From: Lichenostomus cassidix
Lineage: Eukaryota > Chordata > Aves > Passeriformes > Meliphagidae
Assembly: GCA_008360975.2 (NCBI GenBank)
Contig: CM039192.1
Location: forward strand, 13,083,242-13,147,241
Length of the DNA stretch: 64,000 nt
Direction of reading: 5' to 3'
Part shown: piece after piece, positions 1-11,300 of the stretch
Numbering within the stretch: position 1 is the stretch's first letter
Layout: the number at the start of each line of letters is the position of its first letter
Notes under the pieces: model-generated
Seen by the model: only the letters and a program-made list of their open reading frames with translations
What the model was told of the DNA's origin: nothing
The model's database searches: none
Position numbers and translations under genes: made by a program

Positions 1-3000
1 GTAAAATTTCTGACATAGAAGAATGGGTATTGGCAATGTCCTCTGATTCACAAGACACATAAAAAAGGCTGAAGCTATGACTCTTGTTGCCTTTAAAAAG
101 TCATTGTGAAAGTATCAGCCTTCTTCCTGATGGTTTCCCCAGGCAGTCCAATATTTTGGACATGACTAGCCTTAGTATTTATCCCCTCTTCCTCCCTCTT
201 TTGCTGGACTCACTTTGAACTGGTTCTGATAAATGGAATGGGTTCCCAAGACACATTAAATTAAAAATTAAGAATAACAATCTAATTGAGGAAACAGTCT
301 CGAAATCACAAAGTAAGTCTGGAATCACTGGTGGTGACAAGAGTAAACAATGTGACACAGACTTACAGTGGGTGAGGATTTGTCCCCATGAAAGATTCAA
401 AGCATGGGATCAAAGCACTATTTCAGTTCTCAAAATGGGACTTGAGCAGTACTGAAACATCCAGAGGCCTCCATGGAGAAAAGTTATTAAATACAGATTT
501 CCTTTGGAGAAAGGGAAATATTTCAAGCAAAAATGTAAACTTCCGTAATTGTAATTTAGTGTTGGTGGTGTGAGTATGCAGTGGAAGCGGGGGGGGAAAG
601 GTGCCCACTTTCTAATACATTGTCCTGTTTACTGAAAGTGTCCAATATTATTTTGCCATTTTGAGACAACCAAATATAAATGTAAACAAATAAAGAAAAA
701 TCGAAAAATCCTTCTGTGCCATGTATTTGTGAAGACACTACTTTGCATTGCTCTTCCAGCTACTCACATGAAATACATTCTTTCCTGCCATCCACATGTA
801 GAGGGCAACTCTGTAACTTTCAGCACCAGCAGGAAATTCAGAAATACAGGATATTATACTTCAGACAGTTTATAAATTTTAGCAGTTTGCAGTATTTTAG
901 ATCAAAACTTCAAAGTGCTAAGGACGGAATGATGATGCTACCTTTGCATTATTTTTATGAACAAGCTTTAGTGTGTTGTTAGGTATATTGCTGAATTTAT
1001 TTTTTAGTCAAAGTTTGTATCAATTGAGTAAGACTGATTCACCTGGCCTCACCCAAAACAACCCTTACGCAAATTAGATTAATTTTTAGAGAAAGAAAAA
1101 AAAAGAAGGAAAAGAAGATAACTAAACTCTGCTCTTTAACAGTTACCCGTAAAAAAGGAGCACATCATAAAATATACACTGTGTGCTGTTAAGATACTAA
1201 AGTATCCTGCAGCATATAAAGCATTTCAGCTGGAAAAGAGAAATCTTTTATTTCCCGTGACGTCATCTAAATCTCTTTGAAATAGGCACTGCCTGTAAAG
1301 AATTGGCACATGAGAAATAGAGGTGGGGAAACCTCATGATCTCCTTCAGCATCCTGCAGGCATTTGAAAAAGTTCTACCTCCCGCAGGATCAGAGCACTG
1401 ATCCAGTGTACATCATTTTACTTCCCCACAGAATATAATTTCTTTCCCATTGCTTCTTATAAACATGAAACAAAAACAGGTTCAGTATCTATCCCTTTGA
1501 CCTACTTTCCATTTAATATGAATGTGCTTGAAAACTGTTGGAAGTATCTTCTGTTGCTTTAGATGTTAGTATGAAAAGGAGTACTTCCTGTTTCTTACAT
1601 GGGTCTGTCTCTAGACTGGTTGAAGAAATGAATGATATGTCTAAAAATGGCCTGTGTAGGACTTAACAATTGTGTGAATCCTCAGTTTTGTGCAATTGGC
1701 TAAGTGGGAAATATACCAAAATCTGGTTTTCACAAACTCACTTGGGATTGTGGAAACCAGCATCTCAGTGACACCCACAGAAAGCAGCTCATGAACAGGC
1801 TCTATTTCCAGAGCACTCACTTGCTCACAATTTCATTTCTAAGATTTGGCAATACATTTTTCCAATAATGTTTTACAAGCCTCACTAATAAACAAAAGCA
1901 AGAATTGCTGAAGATCTGCCCTCCCCTTTGCTTATTTGATGGGCAATTCTGTGACAGCTGAGTGAAAGGCAGAGCCTCCTTCTCTCTAGTTCTCAGCACA
2001 GTTCAAATGCACATGAAGGGACTGAGCCACAGCCTTTGGCAGGTTAAGGACACAGTGCCTGTCAGCACCGCTGGCAAAGCTTAGCAGCGATCAGAAGGTG
2101 AGGGGCCAATGTCACTCTGCTCTGGTGAGGCTAACAGGGAGAAAGTCAGAAACTGCTGTGCAAAAAGGGATCTCAGGAAATGTAGGATTAGTATTTTTTC
2201 TTAATGAACTACTCAGCATAAAAAGGATTGCAGAAAATGAATCTGGAAAAGGAGTCTGGTCAGGAGCTGCTACATGTACAGCTTTGGAAATAAAGAGAAA
2301 CACCCACTGCCTCCAGGATCCCTCCTTCCTCAGCCAGTCAAGATGACTTATTACACCTGCATACAGCAGAGGAGAAAACAGAAAGTAAAATTACTTCATT
2401 GATTTTGTTCTAGTGTATGTAAATAACCTTATTGTCAGATCTGCCCTTTCCAGGAGAAAATAGTTTTGTTCAATTTGCCAGTTGACTTTTTTTTTCTAAA
2501 TCTGATTTTCATATTTCACAGCTTCTCCACTGAGGACTCAGTAAATAGTAGCATGATTAACTGAAATTATATTTACTTCCTAATCTATTTTATGGATTAT
2601 TTCAAAGAGCTTTTAAAGTTTCTTAATAAATTTTTTGTTTCACTCTACTATGGTGATTTAGAAAAATAAATTTTCTTGAGAGATTTCAAGCATTTCCAGT
2701 ATTTCTATTTTCTCATCACAACTGTTAATAAGGACAGAATTTTTATGAACATATTTTAAGTAAACAAAGCTCTAAACTCTTATACATGTTGTATGTGTCT
2801 CAATTATAAAACAAATATTGTTTTGAAAGTAAAATAATCTATACACCACTAATTTGAGGAAAGGAAGCACAATCAATAAGTCTATGGATCAGTCTCAAGC
2901 CAGTTCATTTTTAAGCCAAAATCAGCCAGTGTTAGTGAATGGCTGGGAATATCCATGTGGACAGTCACCGGAGGGCAGAAGTAATAACCAGCCTGTCAGT

Positions 3001-5478
3001 CATCTTAACAAGCTTCAACAAATATTGATTTGGGGTGTAGATGCATACAGTATAATATGCACGCATTTAGAAATGTTAATAAAAATGTGATCTATTGCAC
3101 TTTTCTCTCTTAATACGAAATGCCAAAGATAATCGAAATAATTCTAAGAAAATTGTTTGCTTGGCAAATCCATCTGCAAGAGATGGGGAAATAAATCAAG
3201 AGTTCCTTGATGTGACATGGCATATTTGAACTAACAGATCAAATAGAAACACCAGCTACAATTCAAACAGTAACAACTCAGACTCATTAGAGACAAGAAA
3301 AGCAAATTGGATAAAAATATAATCTTACTTAGGTCATCTTTCAAAAAAACCTGAAAAGTTAGAGAAGTACATTCTCAGTGCTCACGAGTCTAAGTGATAG
3401 ACTTAATATGAAATATATTATTTTGCTATATTCTTCATATCTACAGCTCGTCAAAGTAGAGTTTAAATTTTATAAGCTTAAAAATAATCTTCCCAAAGCA
3501 TTCCAAGCTCCCCTAATAATCAGATTATATTTATACTCTAAATAAACAGCCTAGATAAAATTCCAGGTGGAATGCTGTGATTCTGCCTATTATAAATAAC
3601 AAAAACATTCAAGGATTGTGTGTCACTAGTTTTGATCTTACAACTTAAATACAGGTTAAAAAAATTAGACACAATTCATATCTTGTCATGATTCCAGGTC
3701 AATCAATTAGCTACTCTTGTCTTTGAACATCTTATTTGTTTTAAAACCCAGTTTGATCAGGTAAATTTCTATTCCCAGAAGTGAAATCAACTTTAACAAA
3801 TGGTAATAGAGTCAACTGACACTAATTATTTACAATTATACTTACCACTTGAACAGGTATGTTCAAGATGGAGCTGTAAATATACTGTAAACTTTAGCTA
3901 AATTAATAGTGTTTAATTTGAATTACAGATATTTGGTCAACATCTGTTCTGAACTGAACCCATAAGATTCTACAGGCTGTAGTAAAAACAGGTGGGTAAA
4001 TAACATAGAAATTAAAATATGCTACAAAGGACACTCAACAAAAAAATTGCTACGTACAAGTAAGATTATAATGCCATGCTACTGTAAATTAACCCATTAA
4101 TCTCTTGTGAACCGTATCAATACCTCTGACTTTTTCAGACCACCAACCTCCACAGAGGCATCCTGAACTTTATATTTTAGTGCTTGTATTTCAAACATTT
4201 GAGTGCTTCCACAGTGCAAGAGAGCATTTAAAAACAGCAAGTACAGAAAAGTATACATAGATTAAAAATTATGAGACATAAATAAAACATAATGGCATGT
4301 TCTGCAACCCAACAAAAGTAAAACCAAAGCGGCAAAACTTTACAGAAGTACAAAGCCCCTTCTACAGAAAAGCAAAATTCAGAAAACTGATTTACAAGTA
4401 GCATTCAAAATTATTATTCAAAAAACTCATAACAAGTCTGTCATTAAGAGCAATCTGTGTCTCTAGCCCCTACTGCTTTGAAACTAAGGACTTTTTCATG
4501 CAGCATGCTGTACATACTTTTTCCTTAAATAACATTTTCCACATTGCCTCTCCCCAGGCAACAAAGCAGCGACTGCAGGCAAATGAACATCATATTTACA
4601 AGCAAACAAGCAAGGACTTACTCAGAAGCAGAAGTCTGTCACTTGTAGAAATGTACTAAATGAGTATCTGAGCAATAAACAAATTCCTAAAGACACCTAA
4701 ATGGTGATAAAATGATCAACCCTCACATGAGAACTAAATTCTTGAACTGAACTAGCGAGGACAAAAGTACAAGTACCTAAAGGATGTTCTGAGGTCACTG
4801 AGCAGGACAAGCATGTGCTCTTCACTTACACTTCAAAACAGTGTTGTCATTTTCTTGGAATGTTTCATACAAGGTGACAATTTCAAGCACAGCAGTCTGA
4901 GAATTAAACTGAGGTCAGAAAAACCTGGCCAGTTAATAGCAACCCCAAAGCAGTCTGTTCTTTATGGGGCAGCAGCTTCAAATAAATGAGATATATAAAT
5001 ATTTAATGCCAATCCTTAATTTTGCATAAATAAATGTAGCTCTTGGCCATGTGCAGAAGCTTGTTCTTCCACAAGTTGAAAGAATCCCAACATTAAGAAA
5101 ACAGAGACAAACCCGCATACAGAGGAAAATTAAAAAAATGCATTTAGTTATTTATTACATAATTTGGGGTTTATGCTATGTACTCTGAATTGCCTTATTG
5201 TGTTTGGTCGAACCAATTTCAAAATGCCTATGTAAAGACAGAAGAAATCATGCTCAAGCTTACAAAAGGTCTTACTGCAAGGGGATCTGTAACACATTAC
5301 ATTTACACACACTAAATAATCCTGATTTTCTGTCTTTAAACAGATATCTAATTAAGTAAAATTACATTTGCGTGTCAGAAAGGAAAATATTTTAAAACCT
5401 TACAATAATATATTTCTTCTTTTTGCATGTAAAAAGACTAAGAAATAAGGGGGTTATGTATTAAGTACTGTGCACAAG
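1..5478. other. AT-rich non-coding stretch
   Basis: I recognise no gene, RNA gene or transposable element here. Open frames are short (88 codons or fewer) and do not resemble any family. The right part (about 5095-5478) could be the 3' UTR of the candidate minus-strand exon at 5479-5688, because an AATAAA lies on the minus strand at 5156-5151. The remainder reads as ordinary vertebrate intergenic or intronic DNA. Confidence 0.6.
5151..5156 (-). terminator. Candidate poly(A) signal AATAAA
   Basis: The minus strand reads AATAAA, about 323 nt beyond the stop codon of the open segment 5479-5688. Beyond it on the minus strand is a T-run, then a T/G-rich stretch (about 5135-5095, with tgtatgcgggtttgtctctg), which fits a downstream cleavage element. 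AATAAA is common by chance in AT-rich DNA, so the support comes only from its combination with the candidate exon. Confidence 0.25.
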
Positions 5479-5688
5479 CTAGGTCGAATTACGTTGAATG
5501 TTTATTAGAGTTAGCTCAGTTACATATCCTTCTTCCAGAGATGTTGTTGGACTCACACGAGAGCCTGCACTAACCCATCCATCAATAGGTTGCCATTCCC
5601 TGGGCATCAGGCAGTGCCAGCTGCTGGCCAAAGCCTCCTGCATTTCAGTCAAGTCAGTCTCTATGTGTGCAGCACATATATGCAAGTA
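5479..5688 (-). CDS. Candidate terminal coding exon, product unrecognised
   Basis: On the minus strand, a tract ending in CATTGTACAG could be a splice acceptor (AG at 5690-5689). It is followed by 69 stop-free codons that end in TAG at 5481-5479. The peptide contains WHCLMPREWQPIDGW and SPTTSLEEGYVTELTLINIQ. It has three tryptophans, and its codons often begin with a purine, which is more gene-like than its surroundings. There is no convincing local ATG, so if real it is a 3' exon, not a complete gene. A poly(A) signal with a U/G-rich downstream region lies about 323 nt further on. I do not recognise the protein family and no partner exon was identified. The opposite strand is also open over most of this span, which weakens the case. 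A chance open frame is the main alternative. Confidence 0.25.
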   Translation of the reverse strand, partial: YLHICAAHIETDLTEMQEALASSWHCLMPREWQPIDGWVSAGSRVSPTTSLEEGYVTELTLINIQRNST

Positions 5689-7730
5689 CTGTACAATGAC
5701 ATAAATGTACTTTTAAGGATAAAAATAATTATATAAATGCATTACACATAAAGAAAAGGTTTACGTCTCCATTGCACCAAACACAATAGAATTAAGTACG
5801 TTTCATAAATAATAGATCCTGCCTCCTATACTCAGATATAAATACATCTGCTTAAAAGTGTATACAAATTATTTCCTTAGTTGAATTCTAGAACAGCAGA
5901 TTTCCACCACATGTTACTAAGGCAGACAAAGTCATTGTTAAAACACAGCAGTAAGGTCGTTGTAAAATACAGACTATGTTACAGTAACATTCAGGGGCAG
6001 TTATTTCTCCCAAAAGGCACTTCCTGAAAGAAAGTACTGAGACACTGTGACAAAATCAGACTTTTTTTCCTCCTGTGACAGCCCTCAGTTTCTTCATTCC
6101 TTTGAATATTGTTCCTGGTTATGTTTGTAAGAGTCCCTAAATCTCAGTTTAACTGCTGTTATTGATTCTTAAGGTCTGAAACACAGGTCTAAACAGAGTT
6201 TTTGCCAGCTCCTTAAGTGTCTTTTATATGAAACATTAAGGACATTGATATATTTATTTTCTGTTTCGGAGAAGTACAGATAACTCTATCATTCTATACA
6301 TCACCTCCATTGATTGGTTTATTTCTAAAAATATGTGACAATTTACCTGCAGGACACTTGTTCCTAACTCATTAAGAGCAATCAGTAAACCCTGTGGTGT
6401 TCATTAGAAACTTCTGTACACAGCAGCAAAAATATATTTCCTTCAACAACAGTGGTTCAGCACTTTAAGGTGGCTGTAAGGTCAAAGAAATAGATAACAA
6501 ATACGTTGAATGTAATCTGTATTGTATCTTATTCTGAGGTCATCCTGGAGGCATAAGGGTTTGATTCATGCATGTTGGTTAGACTCCCTGCAACCCTCTT
6601 ACCCAGTTTTTAATAATATTTGTTTTCTGGGAGTTCATAAATTCTGAAATTTAGGAGAGAAGATTTCTAGTGAAGTAATGAGCCAAAATATGACAAAACA
6701 TCAATCAAAGGAGCTTGTAGCTTCTGACCCTTTCGGGGCTTGGTTTTATGACTTTCATATCTTTGAAGTTATGAAAAGGAGACAAGATATGACAGGTACT
6801 GTGCTTGGAGAAGCCACTTAGTCAGTTTAATTCCAGCCACCTGTGAGCAACACCACAGAACTACTTCAGCAAATCTGAAAGTTCAGCTTCCTATCTTTCT
6901 TTCACACTGGTTACAAACAAACACTACAATAGCTTGCAGGTGTGTTTGGCTAACTTTCAGTCCATTGATGAAGTGAAGGATTTCAGTAAAATTGAAGCAA
7001 CGGTACATTTCAACAGTGCAATCCATCAAACAAAATGAGCGATAGCCTTCAGGAGATCAGGAAACCTATAAATGCAATGTAAAATGTGGTTGTCTGAAGT
7101 CCTAAAACAGTACCATGGCCAGCTTCTTCTGTATGATTGGTGAAAAGAAAGAAAATTAATGCTCCTTGAGGAGGTGAGCTCCTCACATAGGGCATTTTTG
7201 CAAAATTAGAACTGTTTTTTCCCTTTTAGTTGTTCTAGAAGGGGAATATATAGAAAGTATTGGTTATTTCCAGCTTTTGAGCTGGTGAGGCTTAGGTACC
7301 AAGAAATTATACTTTCTTGGGGTTTTTTATGGAAGTCTGGATATTTGAGCAGCCCAAAAGAGAGAAAAAAAAAATCCTAATTTTAATAATATGTCTTTAG
7401 TTTTATCAAGAAGGAGATTTTTAATTTGTCTTTGAACAGGACATATTGGATCTTTCCAAAGTCAGTGAAGATGCTTCAATTTTCAGCAGAAACTGAATCA
7501 GTGCCTTAGGGAAATAAGATTGCCATGTTGTTCTTTTGGGGGAGGGAAGAAGGTTTGGAGTAGAGATGTTTGTGAACAGAAATAAAGTTAAAGTTACAAA
7601 TAAGCTGAAGGAAAACAGAAAAAGGCAACTGAGGAAGCCTGTTGTAAGGCAAAACTGCTGCTGCAGGAGTGGCACCCTGTTACAATGTCATGTAAAAATT
7701 AATACACTGAATTACAGAGAAATATGTGTA
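5689..7730. other. Non-coding stretch, nothing recognised
   Basis: This is AT-rich DNA between the candidate minus-strand exon and the solo LTR. The part next to 5689 would be intron if that exon is real. I see no repeat family, RNA gene or convincing coding frame. Confidence 0.55.
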
Positions 7731-7736
7731 TACAAT
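7731..7736. repeat. Left target-site duplication of solo LTR
   Basis: TACAAT immediately precedes the TG that opens the LTR. It matches TGCAAT after the LTR at 5 of 6 positions. Six bases is the duplication size made by many alpha/beta-type retroviral integrases. The single mismatch suggests the insertion is not very recent. Confidence 0.6.
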
Positions 7737-8069
7737 TGTTGCGGTGGCTATGGCTCACCTGGGTGCCCCAACCCCCTGGGAGAGAGATGGGGATGGATCC
7801 TGGGCTTGGTACACTCCCAGGACCCCCTGCTCTCCAGGCCAGTTGGAAGGCACCCAGGCTTGACAAGGTGACAGCCACTCCTCTCCCCCTTCCCCGGTTC
7901 CCTATATGGTTTCAAATCTAGAATGTTCTTCTTTGTTCATGTTTCAGCAGTTATTTGGTTGGTTTTCTTTTTATGGTATTGTTATTTCTTTGGTCATTTA
8001 TGTTGTCGCTCAAAAATCCCCCTTTCCCCCTTTGGTCCCCAAATCTCCTCCTTCCCTTTCTCCTCCCCC

Positions 8070-8076
8070 TATAAAA
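8070..8076 (+). promoter_or_regulatory. TATA box of the solo LTR
   Basis: TATAAAA sits directly after a pyrimidine-rich run within the LTR. Initiation would be expected about 25-30 bases downstream, near 8095-8105, which is where the GC stem-loop begins. This defines the probable U3/R boundary. Confidence 0.55.
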
Positions 8077-8093
8077 ACTGTTGTGCAGAAGGG

Positions 8094-8121
8094 CTCGGGG
8101 CCATTTTGTCGCTGCCCCGAG
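8094..8121 (+). other. GC stem-loop at the predicted start of LTR R region
   Basis: CTCGGGGC (8094-8101) is the perfect reverse complement of GCCCCGAG (8114-8121), with a 12-nt loop between them. It lies 18-24 bases beyond the end of the TATA box, so it would fall at or beside the 5' end of the transcript. Structured R regions are known in several retroviruses. A regulatory role here is inference. Confidence 0.5.
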
Positions 8122-8311
8122 ACCCCTCCAACTCCCCTGACCCCTACCCTAACAAACCCTTCTTGGAGCACCGACAATCTGGACTGCATCTCCTGTTTGC
8201 TTCGCCGACCTGCTGACAGCACCTGCGCTCCCTCGGAGCCCCGCCCTCTCCCGTAGTCTCTCCCTTCTCCGAACTCCGGGGTGGTGGGGACCCACGGACG
8301 GAACCCCCACA

Positions 8312-8317
8312 TGCAAT
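8312..8317. repeat. Right target-site duplication of solo LTR
   Basis: TGCAAT directly follows the CA end of the LTR and matches the left-hand TACAAT except at the second base. Confidence 0.6.
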
Positions 8318-11300
8318 GACGTTTTAATACGTTTTTCACATGTAAAATATTCATACTTGATGCAGCAAAAATAACAATTGGAGTCTACATATTTCAGAAA
8401 CTAGAGCTCTGGAAGTTTGTGGTACATTAGTTGAGGGTAAAGCCAGAAGGCAGGAAAAAAGGATGAGGAAAGTAAGAGTAGGTCTTTCTGTGCCAATTTT
8501 CTCTCCTGCCTGAGGCTGCCACTTTGGTAATAACCTGAGTTTCTAACACCTTATATTACACAGGAGGCTCAAGACTCTGAAAAGTTATGTACAATAAAAA
8601 TCTGAGAAATGTGTAGAGAGTAACAGTATCTGTTAAATCTTCAGGCTCAGCTCTGTTAAATTTAGGCTTTCTGGTAGGAATAAGTTATTTGGAGTGCTAT
8701 CATTCAGAGGCAGACAAATGACATCTGACTTTTAAAGGGAGGGGAGACTATGTGATTATGAGGAAACAAGCCCAAGCCTCTCAGCAGACCAACATTTAGT
8801 GTATCAACCCACATTTTAACTCTCTCACCAGATATGTTTTGAATTCTTCATGAATGATTTTCTCAGCTTTGTTTAAAATCACACATGGACTGGAGATAAA
8901 TTGGCAGCATATTGTTATAATTTGAGAGCTACAAGAATAGCATTTGCACTCCTTCTAAGCAATTTTCATAGGGCCAGCTTCCCATCAAAGACAGTAAAAT
9001 AGAAAGCATTCTCAGGATCTTCAGTCGTGTGTCAGTACTGATTTCTTTTTTTTCCAGGCACTTTACAAACCCACAACAAAAGCTAGTACCTCTGCACTTA
9101 GCTCACTGACAAATCTATTAACATGGCAGATGCTCTCCTTGCATCAAACATCAGAGGTCTTTCACGCCTAATGGGCAGAGTCGTTTCTCATTCTGAAACG
9201 GAGCTTCCTGACGGAAGAAGAGAGATCAAAGCACAATGAGAATGAGATGGGGAGCAAGACCCAGGAGTTCTAATCCATTTATATCATCCTGTCTTTCAAT
9301 ATTGTGAGCAAATCCCCCTAAAATAAATGCAGCATATAGTGGAAGTTAATCCTGATCTGTGAGATTACAAAGTTGGAACAGGGAGGTTCATATAAAGGAT
9401 AACAAGAGGATGGGTGTCAAGTCTGTTCCTTACCAAACAGACCAAAGGAAAAAGATGAAACAGGAAATCTTCTTGGTGCTTCTGGGAATGCATACTCTGG
9501 GAAATTTGAGTTCTTAGAACCTCAGAAAACATTTTGCAGAGCACTCTTTTTTAAATTATAGAATAAAAGAAACACAAAACTACAAATTACTAGTTTTCCC
9601 AGAAAGATATTGTTATGTAATATACATATTTTTATGTATGGCAACTTATGAACTATTTGTCAATACCACACTGTGTTTGAGCTTGTATCATTTCCATTTT
9701 TAAAACTGATTTTGTATATGGATATTTTATATGTTTGTTTACTTATAGGCATAATTACACAGAATAACATATAGGTTATCTTTAGCTAATAGTTATGCAT
9801 CTTCTAACACAGAAAAAGCTGGGGGTTACAGTAGGAAATTATTATTGCATTATGAAAACCACTATGCAACTATATGAGTGTCCAAGAACACAGTAATGTT
9901 TCAAATATTAATTCCTTGAGTCATGATTGCCTGGCAAATAATGTTCTCTTTCACACTGAAGGCAACTTGAAAAGTCAGTATGTTTTTCTGCAGTACCTCA
10001 AATGTTCATCTGCAATATTTTGATAGTTCCTCACTCCACAAACTTTCTCCAACAACTCTCAGTGCACGGATTTGCAAAAGGAAACGGGATTTACAATGTA
10101 ACTGTTTATATACAATGGTAACATTAAAAACACTAAAAAAAACCAACTAAAAACTGCCAAAACCCCATCCAAACCCTGTTTGTTTCCTGTAGTAATTTTG
10201 AAGTTCTTGAAAAATTTTCAGCCATAGAATCATTTCCTTAACCAGAAGAGATATGAGCTCCTTGCATTTAAATAAAATTCCCCTGAAAATTACTTATGAA
10301 ATTAAAACCTGATTTACTAAAACTACATAACTCTATATAGTTCCCAGCTCAGAATAACATTCGGTTTGTGCCTGATGCAACCTCAATAAGGGCAAACAAA
10401 AAAAAAAATTCTTTCTGAATTCAAAGTCACTTGAACTTGGCCATAAGGAGCAGATCGCGCTAACTTACGAGAAATGTGTAGTTTGGAGAGTCACAGAAAG
10501 GATTTAATTTTCCTCTGGTGATAATCCTACAATCACCATTGAATAAAATCATGCACTATGCTTTTGCCTAAGTTGTGATGGAAATTATGTCTCCAAAATT
10601 CTGGGATGTGATTAGTTTAATAAGAGCAATACGAAACCATACTGCATTCAAAAACAGTGTCACTAGGTCAATGGCTGTCACTACCCCACCGACATATATA
10701 TTTAATTTGTGTCTGTTACTTGGAGAATAACAATATTCCCAAGTTAGGAATGCCTTAGCACACAATTAGATTACTTATACAGAAGGTGCTAGAGCAGTTA
10801 AAAATATGTCAAGATGTCTCCTGAAAACCAAAGGACTGATACGTGAACTTAGCAAACCAGAAACTAGTGGCACAGACTGTAAGTTTATGTTAGATTTTGC
10901 ATCAACACCAAAATGTGGATGCCATATTTATAAACATTTTCAGAAATACAAGTCCTAAACCTGCATGTAGAATACGGCAGGAAATTGCAAGTCAAGGGGT
11001 GGTATTATGGGGTTTAATAATTCCAGAGATAAGCATAGATTCAGTATGGGCTCTACAGTGCTATTACAGACTATCTGGTGTACAATATATAGTTGAGAGG
11101 AGATAAAATTTTGACCCTGTAGGCAGAAGTTCAGTGGGCAAGTTTCTATTCAGTGATACTAAGGCTGAATTGGTCTGGCTCCATCACAGAACCTTCACTT
11201 TGCAGCCTGATGTGTATGGATCAGCCAGGATAAAAACTGTGATCCTTGTTCTCACTGAACATTCACAGGCAAAGCTGAAGGGAGGTAAAGTTGAAGGCAA

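Larger units (their letters stand above)
7737..8311 (+). mobile_element. Solo LTR of an avian endogenous retrovirus (575 bp)
   Basis: The element begins TGTTGCGG and ends CCCCCACA, the TG...CA ends expected of a retroviral LTR. It is flanked by an imperfect 6-bp target duplication (TACAAT/TGCAAT). It is far richer in GC and CpG than the surrounding AT-rich DNA. A TATAAAA lies at 8070-8076 after a long pyrimidine-rich tract (about 8017-8070), which gives the plus orientation. No primer-binding site, gag/pol/env remnant or second LTR adjoins it, so it is best explained as a solo LTR left by recombination between two LTRs. No AATAAA or ATTAAA lies between the TATA box and the 3' end. The open frames inside and across it (for example 7906-8256 on + and 8010-8354 on -) are by-products of its composition, not genes. 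The exact family is not assigned. Confidence 0.75.

Noticed and set aside
7536..8354. Several overlapping open frames on both strands (for example 7536-7871, 7906-8256, 8010-8354)
   Set aside because: They lie in or run into the GC-rich solo LTR, and LTRs of this type do not encode proteins.
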